Source of the DNA: Clostridiaceae bacterium | GTDB lineage: Bacteria; Bacillota; Clostridia; Tissierellales; Sporanaerobacteraceae | Length of the DNA stretch: 39,082 bases | Reading direction: 5' to 3' | Assembly: GCA_019391515.1 (NCBI GenBank) | Contig: JAHXQP010000001.1 | Location: 1 to 39,082, forward strand | In this document: positions 7,830-16,351 of the stretch, one piece after another | Numbering within the stretch: the first letter of the stretch is position 1 | Layout: the number at the start of each line of letters is the position of its first letter | Program-made: the position numbers and the translations under genes | Notes under the pieces: model-generated | The model's input: only the letters and a program-made list of their open reading frames with translations | What the model was told of the DNA's origin: nothing | Database searches by the model: none

Positions 7830-8327
7830 ATGAAAAACAATAAACCAAATAAAGTTTTAATTATAATATTGTTAATTAGTATTTTAATATCTACCAAAAG
7901 TATTATTAGAAATAAGAAAATAGAAAAATGGATGGGTTTGCTAGAAGGGTTACATGAGGTAGACAAGATTGAAGTAATGGGTTATGAAGGTAAGAATATA
8001 ATATTTGAAGATAAAAAGGATGTAGGAGATATAGTGATGAATTTTTATCCTCTTTGGAATGTTGATATAAATAAAAAGAAAATAGACAAATATGTAGATA
8101 AATCTGAGCCTTCTTTCAAGATTAAATTCTATAAGAATGGTTCATTAATAATGACAGAGGAAATTTTAAAACTATCAAAAAATATTGAAAAAGAAAATTC
8201 AGCTGAAGATTTAAAGAATCTAACATTTAAAATCAAAGGGGATTATTACATAGTTAAAATTAATAATAAATACTGTAGTGTACAAATGAAGAATGATGGT
8301 GTATTAGAATTACTTGAAAGATATTAA
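7830..8327 (+). CDS. Membrane-anchored hypothetical protein
   Basis: This 165-residue protein has one N-terminal membrane segment (about residues 8-24) that lacks a clear cleavage site or lipobox cysteine, followed by a roughly 140-residue lysine-rich domain that would face outside the cell. The pattern of short alternating strands (I-E-V-M-G-Y, F-K-I-K-F-Y, Y-Y-I-V-K-I, C-S-V-Q-M) suggests a mostly beta fold. Shine-Dalgarno GGGGGT precedes the ATG. No family is recognised. It is transcribed toward the leftward operon at 8428-9574, and a hairpin separates the two. Confidence 0.7.
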   Translation: MKNNKPNKVLIIILLISILISTKSIIRNKKIEKWMGLLEGLHEVDKIEVMGYEGKNIIFEDKKDVGDIVMNFYPLWNVDINKKKIDKYVDKSEPSFKIKFYKNGSLIMTEEILKLSKNIEKENSAEDLKNLTFKIKGDYYIVKINNKYCSVQMKNDGVLELLERY

Positions 8328-8358
8328 TATTGATATCTTTTATTTTGCCATTAAAATC

Positions 8359-8401
8359 AGGGTATATAACATACTTCTAAAGAGGTGTGCTATTATACCC
8401 T
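8359..8401. terminator. Hairpin between convergent genes
   Basis: AGGGTATA (8359-8366) pairs with TATACCCT (8394-8401), with further imperfect pairing inside. It lies between a rightward and a leftward gene and can serve as a terminator for either; no long T-tract is present. Confidence 0.45.
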
Positions 8402-8427
8402 AATGAATATGTATATGTTTTATTTAT

Positions 8428-8643
8428 TTAGCAATATAAGACCATGGCAGTAAATAGAAATATTGCTCCTATTATTCCAAATATAACTTGATATTTTAAT
8501 ATCTTATAAAAAATTTCTCTTTCATTATTATCTTTCTTTTTATTTAAGAGTACATTCCTATCTCTTTTTAAATTGTAGCTAGCCCGAAAGCTCATGGAAA
8601 GTAATCCAAAGGTAAGTCCAATACCTAAAAGGATTTTTTTCAT
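8428..8643 (-). CDS. Small two-segment membrane protein, last gene of a leftward operon
   Basis: This 71-residue product has an N-terminal membrane segment, a charged middle (K-K-K-D-N-N-E-R-E) and a C-terminal membrane segment. The ATG at 8643 is chosen; a GTG at 8649 lies nearer the AGGAGG site and is an equally good start. The Shine-Dalgarno overlaps the stop codon of the upstream gene, indicating translational coupling. Its layout resembles that of its upstream neighbour (8661-8873), so the two may be distant duplicates. No known family is recognised. Confidence 0.65.
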   Translation of the reverse strand: MKKILLGIGLTFGLLSMSFRASYNLKRDRNVLLNKKKDNNEREIFYKILKYQVIFGIIGAIFLFTAMVLYC

Positions 8644-8660
8644 TATCACTATAGACCCTC

Positions 8661-8873
8661 CTAGCAAATATATTTAAAATAGAGAAATAACAATAAACAT
8701 ACTGCAATTAAAACATATTGAAATTTAGCTAATTTGGCTAATTTCTTTCTTGTTTTTTCCTTTTCATCGTGGCTTTTTTTAGATGTTACGTAAATATTTG
8801 CTTCAATGTTATAAATTACGCCTATTATAGCAACTATTATACCAATAATAAATAATAAAATAATTGGAGTAAT
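8661..8873 (-). CDS. Small two-segment membrane protein with an apparent ATT start codon
   Basis: An open frame of 70 codons runs from an ATT at 8873 to a TAG at 8661. It encodes a hydrophobic N-terminus (I-T-P-I-I-L-L-F-I-I-G), a lysine-rich middle (S-K-K-S-H-D-E-K-E-K-T) and a second hydrophobic segment. No ATG, GTG or TTG occurs in the useful part of the frame, and an in-frame TGA closes it just upstream. AGAGGTGA sits 7-8 bases before the ATT, which is ideal Shine-Dalgarno spacing. The stop overlaps the Shine-Dalgarno of the next gene. Alternatives are a start codon lost by mutation or a sequencing error. Confidence 0.55.
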   Translation of the reverse strand: MTPIILLFIIGIIVAIIGVIYNIEANIYVTSKKSHDEKEKTRKKLAKLAKFQYVLIAVCLLLFLYFKYIC

Positions 8874-8890
8874 ATTAGATCACCTCTTTC

Positions 8891-9574
8891 TTACATATAT
8901 TGTCTCTTTTCTACTTTATTTTGCTTAAGTATATATAAAATCTGGCTTTTTTCTTTACTTTTAGTCTCTACTACAATTTTTCCTTGCTCAAATTCTGTGA
9001 AAAGCTCAATTTTATCTTGTAGGGGCAAATAGCTATCTATACTATTATAAGGGTAATAGCCTGTAGCATTGTGGATAGGTTGTCCTAAAGGTATATCGAT
9101 TCTCAAATCTAATCCAGTTATTATAACTCCATCCTTTGTAAATATAATTTTCATAGTTTTTTCTGACAATCTTAAAAGAAAATATATTATAATAAAAAAA
9201 ACTATAAAAAGAGCAATTCTTCCTAAAGTAATAGACTTTAATGAAAAATCTCTAAAAAGTTGACTAAAGTATATAAGTATTAAAAAAATATATATCCATG
9301 ACTTTTCCATATTTGTGAAACTATTTCCTTGAAATTCTAAAAAGACTTTATTTTTCTTCAATATTTTATCATTCCATCTCCACTTTAAAAATCCTTGAAA
9401 AAACATAAAAAATAATAGACCTAGAGATAATAGAAGAGGTAGTATTGTGTTTTTAATTGAAGTCATTGATATATCCTTTAATATAGGGTCTAATAAAATT
9501 GTAATAAATGTTATAAATAAAATTGTAACCATAAATGATAGAAAAAAAGCCATAGATTTTTTCATTCTACTCAT
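8891..9574 (-). CDS. Multi-pass membrane protein of unknown function, first gene of a leftward operon
   Basis: This 227-residue protein has about four membrane segments (residues about 8-28, 42-62, 92-108, 120-138) followed by a roughly 85-residue soluble C-terminal part. That part begins K-I-I-F-T-K-D-G-V-I-I-T-G-L and could be a bacterial PH-like domain; this is a fold guess from the strand pattern. An excellent AGGAGG lies before the ATG at 9574. The two small membrane-protein genes follow within 20 bases each, so the three form an operon divergent from uvrC. Confidence 0.75.
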   Translation of the reverse strand: MSRMKKSMAFFLSFMVTILFITFITILLDPILKDISMTSIKNTILPLLLSLGLLFFMFFQGFLKWRWNDKILKKNKVFLEFQGNSFTNMEKSWIYIFLILIYFSQLFRDFSLKSITLGRIALFIVFFIIIYFLLRLSEKTMKIIFTKDGVIITGLDLRIDIPLGQPIHNATGYYPYNSIDSYLPLQDKIELFTEFEQGKIVVETKSKEKSQILYILKQNKVEKRQYM

Positions 9575-9631
9575 TAAAAAACCTCCTAAAATATTCTAAT
9601 TATCTATATTATATCCTATATGAAAATTCGC

Positions 9632-9659
9632 TTCAATTTATTTACGATAATGTGATAAT
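9632..9659 (+). promoter_or_regulatory. Candidate uvrC promoter with extended -10
   Basis: TGTGATAAT (9651-9659) is an extended -10 element. TTCAAT (9632-9637) is a weak -35 at 16-bp spacing. It lies 35 bases before the uvrC start in the gap between divergent genes. Confidence 0.4.
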
Positions 9660-9693
9660 ATACTTATATAGGTTTTTTTAGAAAGGTGGTTTT

Positions 9694-11553
9694 ATGTTTA
9701 ATATAGATGAGGAATTGAAAAAGTTACCTGATAAACCAGGAGTATATATAATGAAGAATGAAACTGGAGAAGTTATATACGTAGGAAAGGCTATTTCTTT
9801 AAAGAAAAGGGTTAGACAGTATTTCCAGTCTTCTAGAAACAATACTCCAAAGGTAAGGGCTATGGTTAAAAACATTAGTGAATTTGAATATATAATAGTT
9901 GACAATGAAGTAGAAGCTTTAATTTTAGAAGCAAATTTAATAAAAAAACATAGACCTAAGTACAATATTCTTTTAAGGGATGATAAACAATATCCGTATA
10001 TAAAGATAACAACAAATGAGAAATATCCTAGGGTTATAAAGACTAGAAAGATATTAAAAGATGGGGCTAAATATTTTGGTCCATATCCTAATGGATATGC
10101 AGTAAATGACACATTAGATATAATTAGGACCCTTTATCCAATTAGGACTTGTAAATTAAAACTTGATGGAACTAAGGTTATAAATAGGCCTTGCCTTAAT
10201 TATTATATAGGCAGATGCCTGGCCCCTTGCCAGGGAAATGTAGATGAAGATGAATATATGAAAATGATTGATGAAATAATAATGTTTTTAAATGGAAGAG
10301 AAGAGAAACTTGTAGAAGTAATAGAAAAGAAGATGGAAAAAGCATCTAAAGATTTAGATTTTGAAAATGCGGCTAAATATAGAGATCAAGTTAATTCTCT
10401 AAAGGTAATTCTTGAAAAACAGAAAATAGTTTCTACTAATAGTTTAGTAGATCAAGATATAATAGGAATGGCAAGAGGGGTAGAGAATGTTTGTATTCAA
10501 GTGTTTTTTATAAGAAGTGGAAAGATTATGGGAAGGGAGCATTTTTTCATTTCAGATGCAGAGCAAACTGAAAAGGCTGAAATTTTAAGTTCTTTTATAA
10601 AACAATTTTATTTAGGAACTGCCTATGTGCCAAAGGAAATATTTGTAGAAGAAGAAATTGAAGATGAAATTATAATTTCTAAATGGCTTAGTGAAAAAAG
10701 AGGTTCTAAAGTAACTATAAGGGTACCTAAAAGAGGAGAAAAGAGTAAGCTCATGGAAATGGTAAGAAAAAATGCATTAGATACCTTAAATCAGTATGGA
10801 CAAAATGTTATAATGGAGAAGAAGGAAAGAGAAGAACCATTAGAAGAGTTGGCTACAGTTATGGATTTAGATGAAGTGCCTTTTAGAATTGAGGCCTTTG
10901 ATATATCTAATATTCAGGGAGTAGAACCAGTAGGCTCTATGGTAGTATTTGAAAAAGGTATTCCTAAGAAAAGTGATTATAGAAGGTTTAAAATAAGGAC
11001 AGTTATCGGTCCAAATGACTATGCAAGTATGGAAGAAGTTATAAAAAGAAGATTTAAAAGAGGTTTAGAAGAAAAAGAGCTAATAAAAGAAAATAATATT
11101 AAAGTAAAAGGATTTTCTGTTTTTCCAGACCTTATTATGATGGATGGAGGAAAAGGACAAGTAAATATAGCAGAGAGAATACTATTTGAAATGGGGATAG
11201 AAATCCCTGTATGTGGCCTTGTAAAGGATGAACACCATAACACAAGAGGAATTATATATAATAACAAAGAAATATCCTTAGAAAAAAATACTACTGCCTT
11301 TAGGTTTATAACTAGGATTCAAGATGAAGCCCATAGATTTGCTATTAGTTATCATAGAAGTTTAAGAAATAAAAAAATGTTTAAATCTGTATTAGATGAT
11401 ATTAAAGGAATAGGATCCAAAAGAAAGAAAGCTCTTCTTAAAGCTTTTGGAAGCGTTGAAGGCATAAAAAAAGCATCTTTAGATGAATTGATGGCCGTAG
11501 AAAGTATGAATAAAAAGGTAGCAAAAGAAGTATATAATTTTTTCCGAAAATAA
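9694..11553 (+). CDS. uvrC: UvrABC excinuclease subunit C
   Basis: UvrC makes both incisions around DNA lesions in the UvrABC nucleotide-excision repair complex. The 619-residue length is normal. The N-terminus has the GIY-YIG nuclease (G-V-Y-I-M at 16-20, I-Y-V-G-K at 28-32). A cysteine cluster follows near 150-180, then the UvrB-interacting UVR motif around 205-240 (D-L-D-F-E-N-A-A-K-Y-R-D-Q). The C-terminal RNase H-like nuclease shows F-D-I-S-N-I-Q-G and M-M-D-G-G-K-G-Q, and a helix-hairpin-helix region ends the protein. The ATG is preceded by AAAGGTGG. hprK follows after 29 bases, so the two are probably cotranscribed. Confidence 0.97.
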   Translation: MFNIDEELKKLPDKPGVYIMKNETGEVIYVGKAISLKKRVRQYFQSSRNNTPKVRAMVKNISEFEYIIVDNEVEALILEANLIKKHRPKYNILLRDDKQYPYIKITTNEKYPRVIKTRKILKDGAKYFGPYPNGYAVNDTLDIIRTLYPIRTCKLKLDGTKVINRPCLNYYIGRCLAPCQGNVDEDEYMKMIDEIIMFLNGREEKLVEVIEKKMEKASKDLDFENAAKYRDQVNSLKVILEKQKIVSTNSLVDQDIIGMARGVENVCIQVFFIRSGKIMGREHFFISDAEQTEKAEILSSFIKQFYLGTAYVPKEIFVEEEIEDEIIISKWLSEKRGSKVTIRVPKRGEKSKLMEMVRKNALDTLNQYGQNVIMEKKEREEPLEELATVMDLDEVPFRIEAFDISNIQGVEPVGSMVVFEKGIPKKSDYRRFKIRTVIGPNDYASMEEVIKRRFKRGLEEKELIKENNIKVKGFSVFPDLIMMDGGKGQVNIAERILFEMGIEIPVCGLVKDEHHNTRGIIYNNKEISLEKNTTAFRFITRIQDEAHRFAISYHRSLRNKKMFKSVLDDIKGIGSKRKKALLKAFGSVEGIKKASLDELMAVESMNKKVAKEVYNFFRK

Positions 11554-11582
11554 CTTTAGAATATTAAAGGATGTGAACCAAA

Positions 11583-12524
11583 ATGGACTATATAACCCTT
11601 AATGAGTTAGTAAAAGCTTTAGATTTAGAAATTATCTATAAATCTAATAATATAGATGAAGTTAAAATAAATAAAAGTGATGTAAATAGGCCTGGACTTC
11701 AATTGGCAGGTTATTTCGATCACTTTGCACATGAAAGGCTTCAATTAATTGGCAATGTTGAATGGCACTACCTAAATAGTTTGCCTGAAGATATAAGGCA
11801 TGAAAGAATAGAAAAGTTATTTTCCTATCCAATACCAGCAGTAGTTATATCTAGGGAATTAAAACCTTTTCCAGAAATGATAGAATTTGCAAAGAAAAGA
11901 AATGTAAGTTTTTTAAGAACAGAGCATTCAACTACTAAATTTATAAATCTTTTGATAAATCATTTAGATTATGTACTGGCTCCAGAAATAACTGTTCATG
12001 GAGTGTTAGTAGAGGTTTATGGTATGGGAGCACTTTTAATAGGAGAAAGTGGAGTAGGGAAAAGCGAAACTGCTCTTGAATTAATAAAAAGAGGACATAG
12101 ATTAGTAGCTGATGATACTGTAGAAATAAAAAGGGTTGAAGATGATATAAGAGGAACAGCTCCAGAGTTAATAAGGCATTTCATGGAGATAAGAGGTATT
12201 GGAATAGTAGATATTGAAAGACTTTATGGAGTTAGTGCAGTTAAGAACTGGGAGTTCATAGATTTAGTCATTGAATTAGAATTTTGGGATGAGGAAAAAG
12301 AATATGACAGGATAGGGTTAGATGAAGAATATACTGAAATATTAGGTATAAAGGTTCCTAAGCTGATTATACCAGTAAGACCAGGTAGAAATACTGCTAT
12401 GATAGTAGAAGTAGCAACTAGGAATAATAGACAAAAAATGTTAGGCTATAATGCGGCAATAGCATTAGACAATAAAGTCAAAAAAGAAATAGAAAAAAGA
12501 AGAAGGGAAAGGATTGAGAATTGA
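11583..12524 (+). CDS. hprK: HPr(Ser) kinase/phosphorylase
   Basis: HprK phosphorylates and dephosphorylates Ser46 of HPr and so links glycolytic flux to carbon catabolite control in Firmicutes. The 313-residue protein has the Walker A motif GESGVGKS at 154-161 and the HprK signature E-I-R-G-I-G-I-V-D at 202-210. The D-D-T residues downstream of Walker A contribute to the active site. Its substrate HPr, with both His15 and Ser46, is encoded at 25325 in this same window. It follows uvrC closely; no clear terminator is visible after it. Confidence 0.97.
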   Translation: MDYITLNELVKALDLEIIYKSNNIDEVKINKSDVNRPGLQLAGYFDHFAHERLQLIGNVEWHYLNSLPEDIRHERIEKLFSYPIPAVVISRELKPFPEMIEFAKKRNVSFLRTEHSTTKFINLLINHLDYVLAPEITVHGVLVEVYGMGALLIGESGVGKSETALELIKRGHRLVADDTVEIKRVEDDIRGTAPELIRHFMEIRGIGIVDIERLYGVSAVKNWEFIDLVIELEFWDEEKEYDRIGLDEEYTEILGIKVPKLIIPVRPGRNTAMIVEVATRNNRQKMLGYNAAIALDNKVKKEIEKRRRERIEN

Positions 12525-12610
12525 TAATATTTTAACAAGTAATCTTCCTTGAAACATACGTAATATTTTTGCATTCACAATTACGACACTAATTACTATT
12601 CTTTTGATGG

Positions 12611-12639
12611 TTGACTTTATTTATAATGTTTAATATACT
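12611..12639 (+). promoter_or_regulatory. Strong sigma-A promoter for pyruvate:ferredoxin oxidoreductase
   Basis: TTGACT (12611-12616) and TATACT (12634-12639) are separated by exactly 17 bp. The start site would be near 12646, leaving a leader of about 90 bases. It fits a highly expressed central-metabolism gene. Confidence 0.75.
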
Positions 12640-12738
12640 AAAAATATAGTGAAATATAAAGATACTATCTTTATTTAATGAAAGAAGAGTGTCAATTTTT
12701 TTACAATGTAAAAGCAATATATTAAAGGGGGTCTATAA

Positions 12739-15700
12739 ATGGCAAAAGTTATGAAAACCATGGATGGTAACACTGCAGCAGCCTATGTTGCATACGCTTT
12801 CACAGATGTGGCAGCAATTTATCCAATCACACCTTCATCAACAATGGCAGAACTAATTGATGATTGGGCAGCCCATGGTAGAAAAAATATTTTTGGTCAA
12901 GAAGTAAAAGTAACAGAAATGCAATCTGAAGCAGGAGCAGCAGGAGCAGTACATGGCTCATTAAGTGCAGGAGCACTAACTACTACATTCACTGCTTCCC
13001 AAGGTTTATTGCTTATGATTCCTAATATGTATAAAATGGCTGGAGAACTTCTTCCAGGTGTATTCCATGTATCAGCAAGAGCGCTTGCAGGCCATGCATT
13101 GAGTATTTTTGGAGATCATCAAGACGTAATGGCAACAAGACAAACTGGTTTTGCTCTACTTGCATCTGGTAGTGTTCAAGAAGCTATGGATTTAGCTGGA
13201 GTAGCACATTTAACTGCTATTAAAGGTAGAGTTCCTTTTGTACATTTCTTTGATGGATTTAGAACTAGCCATGAAATTCAAAAGATTGAATTAATAGACT
13301 ATGAAGATCTTAAAAACTTAGTGGATATGGATGCAGTTAAAGAATTTAGAAACAGATCTTTAAACCCTGAACGTCCATATACTAAAGGTACTGCACAAAA
13401 CCCAGATATTTTCTTCCAAGCTAAAGAAGCTTCAAATCCATATTATGATAGAATACCGGATATGGTTAATGATTATATGCAAGAAATAACAAAATTAACA
13501 GGAAGAGAATATAAACCTTTTAATTATTATGGACATCCAGAAGCTGAAAATATAATAGTTGCAATGGGTTCTGTAACTGAAACTATAGAAGAAACTGTTG
13601 ACTATTTAATAGAAAAAGGTGAAAAAGTAGGTGTTATAAAAGTACATCTATATAGACCTTTCTCAGAAAAATACTTCTTTGATATATTACCAAGTACAGT
13701 TAAGAAGGTAGCAGTTCTTGATAGAACTAAAGAACCAGGAGCAATAGGAGAACCATTGTACTTAGATGTTCGTTCAATGTTCTATGGAAAAGAAAACGCT
13801 CCACTAATTGTTGGTGGAAGATACGGTTTAGGTTCAAAGGATACTACTCCATCACAAATAAATGTTGTATTTGAAAACTTAAAGGCTGAAGAACCAAGAG
13901 ATGGATTTACTATAGGCATATTAGATGATGTAACTCATAAATCATTGGAAATAAAAGAAGAAGTTAAAACAGCTCCAGAAAGCACAATTAGATGTAAGTT
14001 CTGGGGACTAGGTTCAGACGGTACTGTTGGTGCAAATAAGAGTGCTATTAAGATTATTGGAGACAATACAGATATGTACGCTCAAGGATATTTTGCATAT
14101 GACAGTAAAAAATCAGGTGGAGTTACTATATCTCACTTGAGATTTGGACATGAACCTATAAAATCTACTTATTTAATAGATGAAGCAGACTTTATATCCT
14201 GCTCAAAACAATCTTATGTTCATCAATATAGTGTTGTAGATGGAATAAAAGATGGGGGAACATTCTTATTAAATACAAATTGGTCAGTTGATGAACTAGA
14301 CAAACATTTACCTGGAGATGTTAAGAAATATTTAGCTGAACATAATGTTAATTTCTATATAATAGATGCTACAGCTATTGCAAATGAAATAGGCCTTGGA
14401 AATAGAATAAACATGATAATGCAATCTGCATTCTTTAAATTAGCAAATGTAATTCCAGTAGACGAAGCAGTTAAATATCTAAAAGATTCTATTGTAGCTA
14501 CTTATGGTAGAAAAGGTGAAGAAGTTGTTGCAATGAACCATAAAGCTGTAGATAGAGGTATTGATGCATTAGTTAAAGTTGATATACCAGAAAGCTGGAA
14601 GGAAGCTGAAGTAGCTGAAGAAACAGCAGTTAGTGCAGATGTACCTGAATTTATTAAAGATGTTTTAATACCAATGAATAGACAAGAAGGGGATAAACTT
14701 CCTGTAAGTACTTTTGTAGATAAAGAAGATGGGGTATTCCCACATGGAACTGCAGCATATGAAAAACGTGGTATTGCTGTAAATATTCCAGAATGGCAAA
14801 TTGACAACTGTATACAATGTAACCAATGTGCATTTGTATGTCCACACGCTGCTATTAGACCATTCTTGTTAGATGGAGAAGAAGTTAAAAACAAACCGGA
14901 AAGTTTTGAAACTAAGAAAGCATTAGGAAAAGGATTAGAAGGACTTGAATATCGTATACAAGTAAGTGCATTAGATTGTACTGGCTGTGGAAACTGTGCT
15001 AATGTATGTCCAGCAAAAGACAAAGCATTAGTTATGAAACCACTAGAAGAGCTAGTTGAAGAACAATCTAAGAACTGGGATTATGCAATGGAAGTTGAAG
15101 TAAAAGATGATTTAATGGCAAATAGCAATGTTAAAGGTAGCCAATTTGTTCAACCATTATTAGAATTCTCAGGAGCATGTGCAGGATGTGGAGAGACTCC
15201 ATATGCTAAAATTGTTACTCAATTATTTGGGGATAGAATGATAATTGCTAATGCAACAGGTTGTTCATCAATTTGGGGAGCTAGCGCACCATCAACTCCA
15301 TACTGTATAAATAAAGATGGAAGAGGACCTGCTTGGGCTAACTCATTATTTGAAGACAATGCTGAATACGGTTTTGGTATGGCAACAGCAGTTAACCAAT
15401 TAAGAGATAAACTTGAAGTATTAATGAACGAATTTATCGAATTAGATATAGATAACGAAATCAATGAAGCATTTAAAGCTTGGATAGAAGGTAAGAAAGA
15501 TGCTAAAGCATCGAAAGCAGCTACATTAACTATCTTACCATTATTAGAAAAAGAAGTAGGAAATGAAAGAGGACAAAAAATTCTATCAGAAATTGCTGAG
15601 CTAAAAGATTATCTAATTAAAAAATCCATGTGGATCTTTGGTGGAGATGGTTGGGCATATGATATAGGATTTGGAGGACTTGATCATGTACTTGCATCCG

Positions 15701-16266
15701 GAGAAGATGTAAATGTATTGGTATTTGATACTGAAGTTTATTCAAATACTGGTGGTCAATCATCAAAAGCAACTCCAACAGCTGCAGTAGCTAAATTCGC
15801 TGCTTCTGGTAAGAGGGTTAGAAAGAAAGACTTAGGTATGATAGCAGCATCTTATGGCTATGTATATGTAGCACAAGTAGCTATGGGAGCAAACAAGAAT
15901 CAATTGCTTAAAGCATTGACTGAAGCAGAACAATATGATGGTCCATCACTTATCATAGCTTATGCACCATGTATTAACCACGGAATAAAAGGTGGAATGG
16001 GCAATAGCCAAGAACAAGAGAAGAAAGCTGTAGAAGCAGGATACTGGCATCTATATAGATACAATCCAGTATTAGAAGAAGAAGGTAAAAATCCATTTGT
16101 TTTAGACTCCAAAGAGCCAACAGGAGACTTTATCGAATTCTTAAATACTGAAGTAAGATATACATCATTAAAACGTACTTTCCCAGAAATAGCAGATGAT
16201 CTATTCAAGAAAGCAGAAGAAGATTCAAAAGCAAGATATGAAAAATATAAGAGAATGGCTGAATAA
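12739..16266 (+). CDS. nifJ: Pyruvate:ferredoxin (flavodoxin) oxidoreductase
   Basis: This cytoplasmic enzyme converts pyruvate and CoA to acetyl-CoA and CO2 while reducing ferredoxin, the central pyruvate-oxidising step of strict anaerobes. The single 1175-residue chain is the homodimeric type. The N-terminal pyrimidine-binding half opens with D-G-N-T-A-A-A-Y-V-A. Two [4Fe-4S] motifs follow: CIQCNQCAFVCP from residue 691 and CTGCGNCANVCP from 747. The proximal cluster motif begins CAGCGE at 814. The thiamine-diphosphate site is near 969 (G-D-G-W-A-Y-D-I-G) with N-T-G-G-Q-S downstream. It has its own strong promoter and a strong terminator. A GGGGG Shine-Dalgarno precedes the ATG. The gene is also called por or pfor. 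Confidence 0.97.
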   Translation: MAKVMKTMDGNTAAAYVAYAFTDVAAIYPITPSSTMAELIDDWAAHGRKNIFGQEVKVTEMQSEAGAAGAVHGSLSAGALTTTFTASQGLLLMIPNMYKMAGELLPGVFHVSARALAGHALSIFGDHQDVMATRQTGFALLASGSVQEAMDLAGVAHLTAIKGRVPFVHFFDGFRTSHEIQKIELIDYEDLKNLVDMDAVKEFRNRSLNPERPYTKGTAQNPDIFFQAKEASNPYYDRIPDMVNDYMQEITKLTGREYKPFNYYGHPEAENIIVAMGSVTETIEETVDYLIEKGEKVGVIKVHLYRPFSEKYFFDILPSTVKKVAVLDRTKEPGAIGEPLYLDVRSMFYGKENAPLIVGGRYGLGSKDTTPSQINVVFENLKAEEPRDGFTIGILDDVTHKSLEIKEEVKTAPESTIRCKFWGLGSDGTVGANKSAIKIIGDNTDMYAQGYFAYDSKKSGGVTISHLRFGHEPIKSTYLIDEADFISCSKQSYVHQYSVVDGIKDGGTFLLNTNWSVDELDKHLPGDVKKYLAEHNVNFYIIDATAIANEIGLGNRINMIMQSAFFKLANVIPVDEAVKYLKDSIVATYGRKGEEVVAMNHKAVDRGIDALVKVDIPESWKEAEVAEETAVSADVPEFIKDVLIPMNRQEGDKLPVSTFVDKEDGVFPHGTAAYEKRGIAVNIPEWQIDNCIQCNQCAFVCPHAAIRPFLLDGEEVKNKPESFETKKALGKGLEGLEYRIQVSALDCTGCGNCANVCPAKDKALVMKPLEELVEEQSKNWDYAMEVEVKDDLMANSNVKGSQFVQPLLEFSGACAGCGETPYAKIVTQLFGDRMIIANATGCSSIWGASAPSTPYCINKDGRGPAWANSLFEDNAEYGFGMATAVNQLRDKLEVLMNEFIELDIDNEINEAFKAWIEGKKDAKASKAATLTILPLLEKEVGNERGQKILSEIAELKDYLIKKSMWIFGGDGWAYDIGFGGLDHVLASGEDVNVLVFDTEVYSNTGGQSSKATPTAAVAKFAASGKRVRKKDLGMIAASYGYVYVAQVAMGANKNQLLKALTEAEQYDGPSLIIAYAPCINHGIKGGMGNSQEQEKKAVEAGYWHLYRYNPVLEEEGKNPFVLDSKEPTGDFIEFLNTEVRYTSLKRTFPEIADDLFKKAEEDSKARYEKYKRMAE

Positions 16267-16272
16267 TTAAAT

Positions 16273-16304
16273 AAAAAAGTAGAGGCGAAAGCCTCTACTT
16301 TTTT
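16273..16304 (+). terminator. Terminator after pyruvate:ferredoxin oxidoreductase
   Basis: A perfect 14-bp stem (16273-16286 with 16291-16304) is capped by a GAAA tetraloop, and the right arm ends in a run of T. It is textbook and probably bidirectional. Confidence 0.92.
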
Positions 16305-16316
16305 CACATAAAGGTT

Positions 16317-16345
16317 ACCCCTCATGAATAATTATTTAGAGGGGT
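16317..16345 (+). promoter_or_regulatory. Hairpin that could hide the ribosome site of the next gene
   Basis: ACCCCTC (16317-16323) can pair with GAGGGGT (16339-16345). The right arm is the Shine-Dalgarno of the solute-binding-protein gene at 16352, so folding would mask it. Whether this is used for regulation is unknown. Confidence 0.4.
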
Positions 16346-16351
16346 GAATTT

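Noticed and set aside
12525-12738. Riboswitch or T-box in the leader of the pyruvate oxidoreductase gene
   Set aside because: Apart from a good promoter, the 214-base gap shows no conserved core, no terminator and no specifier-type structure.
14502-15023. 173-codon minus-strand frame inside the pyruvate oxidoreductase gene
   Set aside because: It lies opposite the conserved ferredoxin domain; no family resemblance and no start context.
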